Shown: positions 61,478-64,000 of the stretch, in pieces | Layout of the letters: each line of letters begins with the position of its first letter | How positions within the stretch are numbered: the stretch's first letter is position 1 | Assembly: GCA_025093555.1 (NCBI GenBank) | Contig: JAIWNF010000052.1 | Location: forward strand, 245,540-309,539 | Source: Circinella umbellata | Taxonomy: Eukaryota > Mucoromycota > Mucoromycetes > Mucorales > Lichtheimiaceae | Direction of reading: 5' to 3' | DNA: 64,000 bases | Notes under the pieces: model-generated | The model's database searches: none | What the model was told of the DNA's origin: nothing | Seen by the model: the letters and a program-made list of their open reading frames with translations, nothing else | Translations under genes and position numbers: made by a program

Positions 61478-64000
61478 TTTTATAACCTAAATTTTCTTAG
61501 TAAATGTTTCAATTTCATTTTTATTTTAAATTCCGCTATTATGCTCTATATTTATTGGTGGAATGGTTCGAATAAGGGGGTGGTCTTTTTTTTTTGACTA
61601 CATGTGTTCAGGAATTTTTCAATGGGCTTTTACTCTTCTTGAAAATCGTTTTACTTCATCCATCGCTTGTATAGCATCCATTCCAAGAGAATATGCCTCG
61701 ATATATCTCCAGCATCTGTTATAATAATTTTGTATTCTTTTTATGTCTCCAGCAGAATCTAAGAATTTATCAACGTTTTTTTGTAATAACTTGAAAGAAT
61801 AATCACAGTTTGTACGGGCTTCTTTTTTTGCATAACTCCAGTATCTTTCAATCCAGTTAGTCTCACAATGAAACTTTGGGTACATTTTAAAGACGTGATT
61901 TTGCTCGACTGTCTCTTGAAGAGCTGATTTTTGTTTTTTAAAGTCGGGCTGATTCGCTAAAAGATGACAGGCACAGCATTTATGATCAGGCTTTTCATCA
62001 TCATTGTATGACAAACGCCATTTTTTCCCTTGTCTATATGGATCTTGTTCCATCCATAGACCTCGCTCTTCAAGTATTTTTTGTATGCCTTTAAAATAAA
62101 TAATTTTTTTGAGTTTGCTTTTTCCATTTTTTCTTTCTTGAATTATATCCTTCTTGATATACATAGCTTGAACATGCAATTCTTCATCTCGAATATATGT
62201 AGTATCCTTAAATTTGAGCGGTTCCATTTCATCAGCAGGTTTGGACCTAGTGGCATCCTACTTGCAACTAAGGCATTATTAGCATAAGCTCTATGGTTTG
62301 AACTTTGATTAAAAATAACTATTCCTTTAGCATTTGGGTGTAAAGATTCAAACAAAGGAATAACATCTTCTTGAAGCTGCTTTAATAAATCTTGATGATC
62401 CCAATATCCATCTCTATTTTGACCAGCACAAAATAATTTTCTTGATGTCCATCCCTTAATACGCATGGTGCCATGGCATGGGCATTGGAACTCGCTCGCC
62501 ATAATTGACATCCCAGGATTTTTCTTTAGTAATAGGTTTTCTCCTTCCATGAGCCACATATCCCATTTTGAATCATTTGAATAAAATGTGCATTCATCTT
62601 GAGTAACCAATACATGCTCTTGCTGATTTGGTTCTAAGTTTGGTTCAATGATGGATCCCTCAGTAAAGTCTTTCATAAGCTTCTTATATTCCATCATACG
62701 TTTTGACCACTCGTTTCGATATTCCACAACATCAGTCCACTCATGCCCATCAAAATATATATCATTTTTATTTGCTCGGTACTTGTAACCCTATTCATGC
62801 AGATAGTTCCGGAGTGTCATTAAGCTAAAAGTACCTGTAATTCCCAACTGCTTTGGAATTAGTTCCTCATCAATATACTTTTTCAGGTCAATTAGATTAT
62901 GCTGTTGTGGACGTTGTTGTTGTAACCAGTTGCGCACCTTTCGTGCAACATCTTCATCATTAAGCAAGGAACTTCTTTTTGCATGTTTCCCCTGATGATG
63001 TGGAGAAATAAAACCGAAGTTAATATATTCTTTTGCCTAAGCTTGTATTATATATGGTCGGTAAGATGATGGATTACTCCATAACTCGTTTGCTGCTTTA
63101 GCGCTTGCTTGAGTTTTGTTCATGCCTTGTAAACTATATGTTAAGAGATGGTGCACACATTGTAATTGACATATGTTGTAGGATGATTGAGTGTTGAAGA
63201 TAGACTGGCTGCTTATTTTTGGCGAGATCTGCAGAGAAATTGTGTTTAGTAATTGCTGCATTTTTAAGTGCATGGCTGTTTTTTGCTGTTCTTTCTTTAT
63301 ACGTTCTTCACAGTTTGTTGTTGATTTCTTTAGAACTTCAAATCCAGGGAAGCTTAAAATAGAATGTGAAGTTACATTGGAAACTGAGTTAGATTTACCA
63401 CTTTTACCTTGACGCCATTTTGTTGTCCTTGAATCCTTTCGATAAACACCTCGAAGTCCACTATCTGCACCTTTTTTCCATGACAAATTCAGCTTTTGAC
63501 ATACATTTTTGATATCATCACTTGTAAGACCAATCAATTTCCAATCTTCTTTATTTTTTTCTTCATCAGATTCTTGAGTATTTGTTTGCTTGCTAATGAA
63601 TCTTCCTTGAGCATTTTTTTTCTATTTCTACTTGAACGTTTTCTGTTGTTTATTGCTGCCATAATGAAAAAGATGCGTATTACAGGAATCACTAGCTGTA
63701 GCACATTTCTATTATTATCTATATATATGTTTTCGTCTAAATGTAATACCGAAATATGTTGTCTATTCTTATTGTTTCAATTTGGACTCGATCATAGTAC
63801 CTCTCCAGCCAAAATTCTCAGCTATACCCTAACTTTGAAATCATATAAAAAAAAATTTCAGTCAAGTTTACAAAAACTAATCCATCAGTTTTATTTTTAA
63901 TCGTTATATCTTTCATTTCTATGGTTTATTTTTTGTTTTAGTGGTGTGTATGCGTATTTATAACCCTTCAAAGTTAGGCAAAAAAAATTTAGGTTATAAA
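61478..64000 (-). mobile_element. Degenerate DDE-type DNA transposon with 17-bp terminal inverted repeats
   Basis: The left end TTTATAACCTAAATTTT (61478-61494) is matched exactly by its reverse complement at 63984-64000, the last bases of the window. The element is therefore about 2.5 kb unless the repeat continues outside. Further inside, CCTAACTTTGAA at about 63829 is repeated inverted near 63963-63978, giving subterminal structure at the right end. It encodes one disrupted transposase on the minus strand (63662-61619). The left boundary interrupts a gag-like ORF. The target-site duplication cannot be read because the right flank lies outside the window. Confidence 0.82.
61619..63662 (-). 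pseudogene. DDE transposase pseudogene (fungal 'DDE superfamily endonuclease' type)
   Basis: Start ATG at 63662 on the minus strand, stop at 61619; about 680 codons in all. Defects: a one-base loss in an eight-A run (63614-63621) soon after the start, in-frame TAG codons at 63037-63039 and 62791-62793, and a one-base loss near 62247. Conserved segments: KKGADSGLRGVYRKDSRTTK, VTQDECTFYSNDSKWDMW (first catalytic Asp), FNQSSNHRAYANNAL where relatives typically have FDxSSNH, FYPKFHCE-like MYPKFHCETNWIERYW (third acidic residue) and RIQNYYNRCWRYIEAYS. The Asp-to-Asn change (codon at 62308-62310) would itself abolish catalysis. Family assignment is from remembered motif patterns. Confidence 0.85.

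Overview
The window reads as nuclear DNA of a filamentous fungus, most likely an early-diverging lineage (Mucoromycota, probably Mucorales). It is AT-rich, genes have short introns (about 45-200 bp, mostly GTAAG/GTAAA...TAG), and the set includes a CDC25-type RasGEF with SH3 and WW domains, a GCN2 kinase, GET2, a Zn2Cys6 regulator, a GPI-anchored Ser/Asp-rich protein and a Helitron. Exon models were built by hand from splice signals, frame continuity and family conservation. In nearly every multi-exon gene the exons sum to a whole number of codons.

Layout. 1-9181: bleomycin hydrolase (1441-3263), then about 5.9 kb with no gene I can support but with a tandem hairpin repeat at 4933-5149. 9182-17088: a group II PLP decarboxylase and an SH3-WW-RasGEF. 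17967-23416: a complete Helitron with recognisable TC and CTAG ends, inserted between A and T only about 150 bp upstream of a small membrane-protein gene. 23565-29586: that small gene, a mitochondrial PPR protein, 6-phosphogluconolactonase (minus) and an MRP49-like mitoribosomal protein. 29818-31065: GET2 (minus). 33807-36919: a second, REM-less RasGEF protein. 38295-40981: a GPI-type Ser/Asp-rich surface protein and PUS3/DEG1. 41252-43227: an EF-hand ATP-Mg/Pi carrier (minus), divergent from GCN2 (44217-51008, 17 exons). 51303-59096: an RNF121-like RING protein (minus), a Zn2Cys6 regulator (minus) and a divergently transcribed GH36 alpha-galactosidase. 59531-64000: mobile-element debris, namely a 700-bp element with long inverted repeats, a frameshifted gag-like ORF fragment, and a degenerate DDE transposon whose right terminal repeat ends on the last base of the window.

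Themes. The host genes are mostly housekeeping: Ras signalling (two GEFs), amino-acid starvation signalling (GCN2), mitochondrial gene expression (PPR, mL61) and transport (carrier), pentose phosphate pathway, tail-anchored protein insertion, tRNA modification, and galactoside use with a possible linked regulator. I saw no CRISPR array and no convincing tRNA or rRNA gene. The most unusual observations are in the mobile elements. The Helitron ORF is open end to end, yet it carries three single-base deletions that cancel out. The DDE element sits inside another element remnant. Two palindromic repeat families have no assignment. I found no clear evidence of a wholly new multi-gene system.
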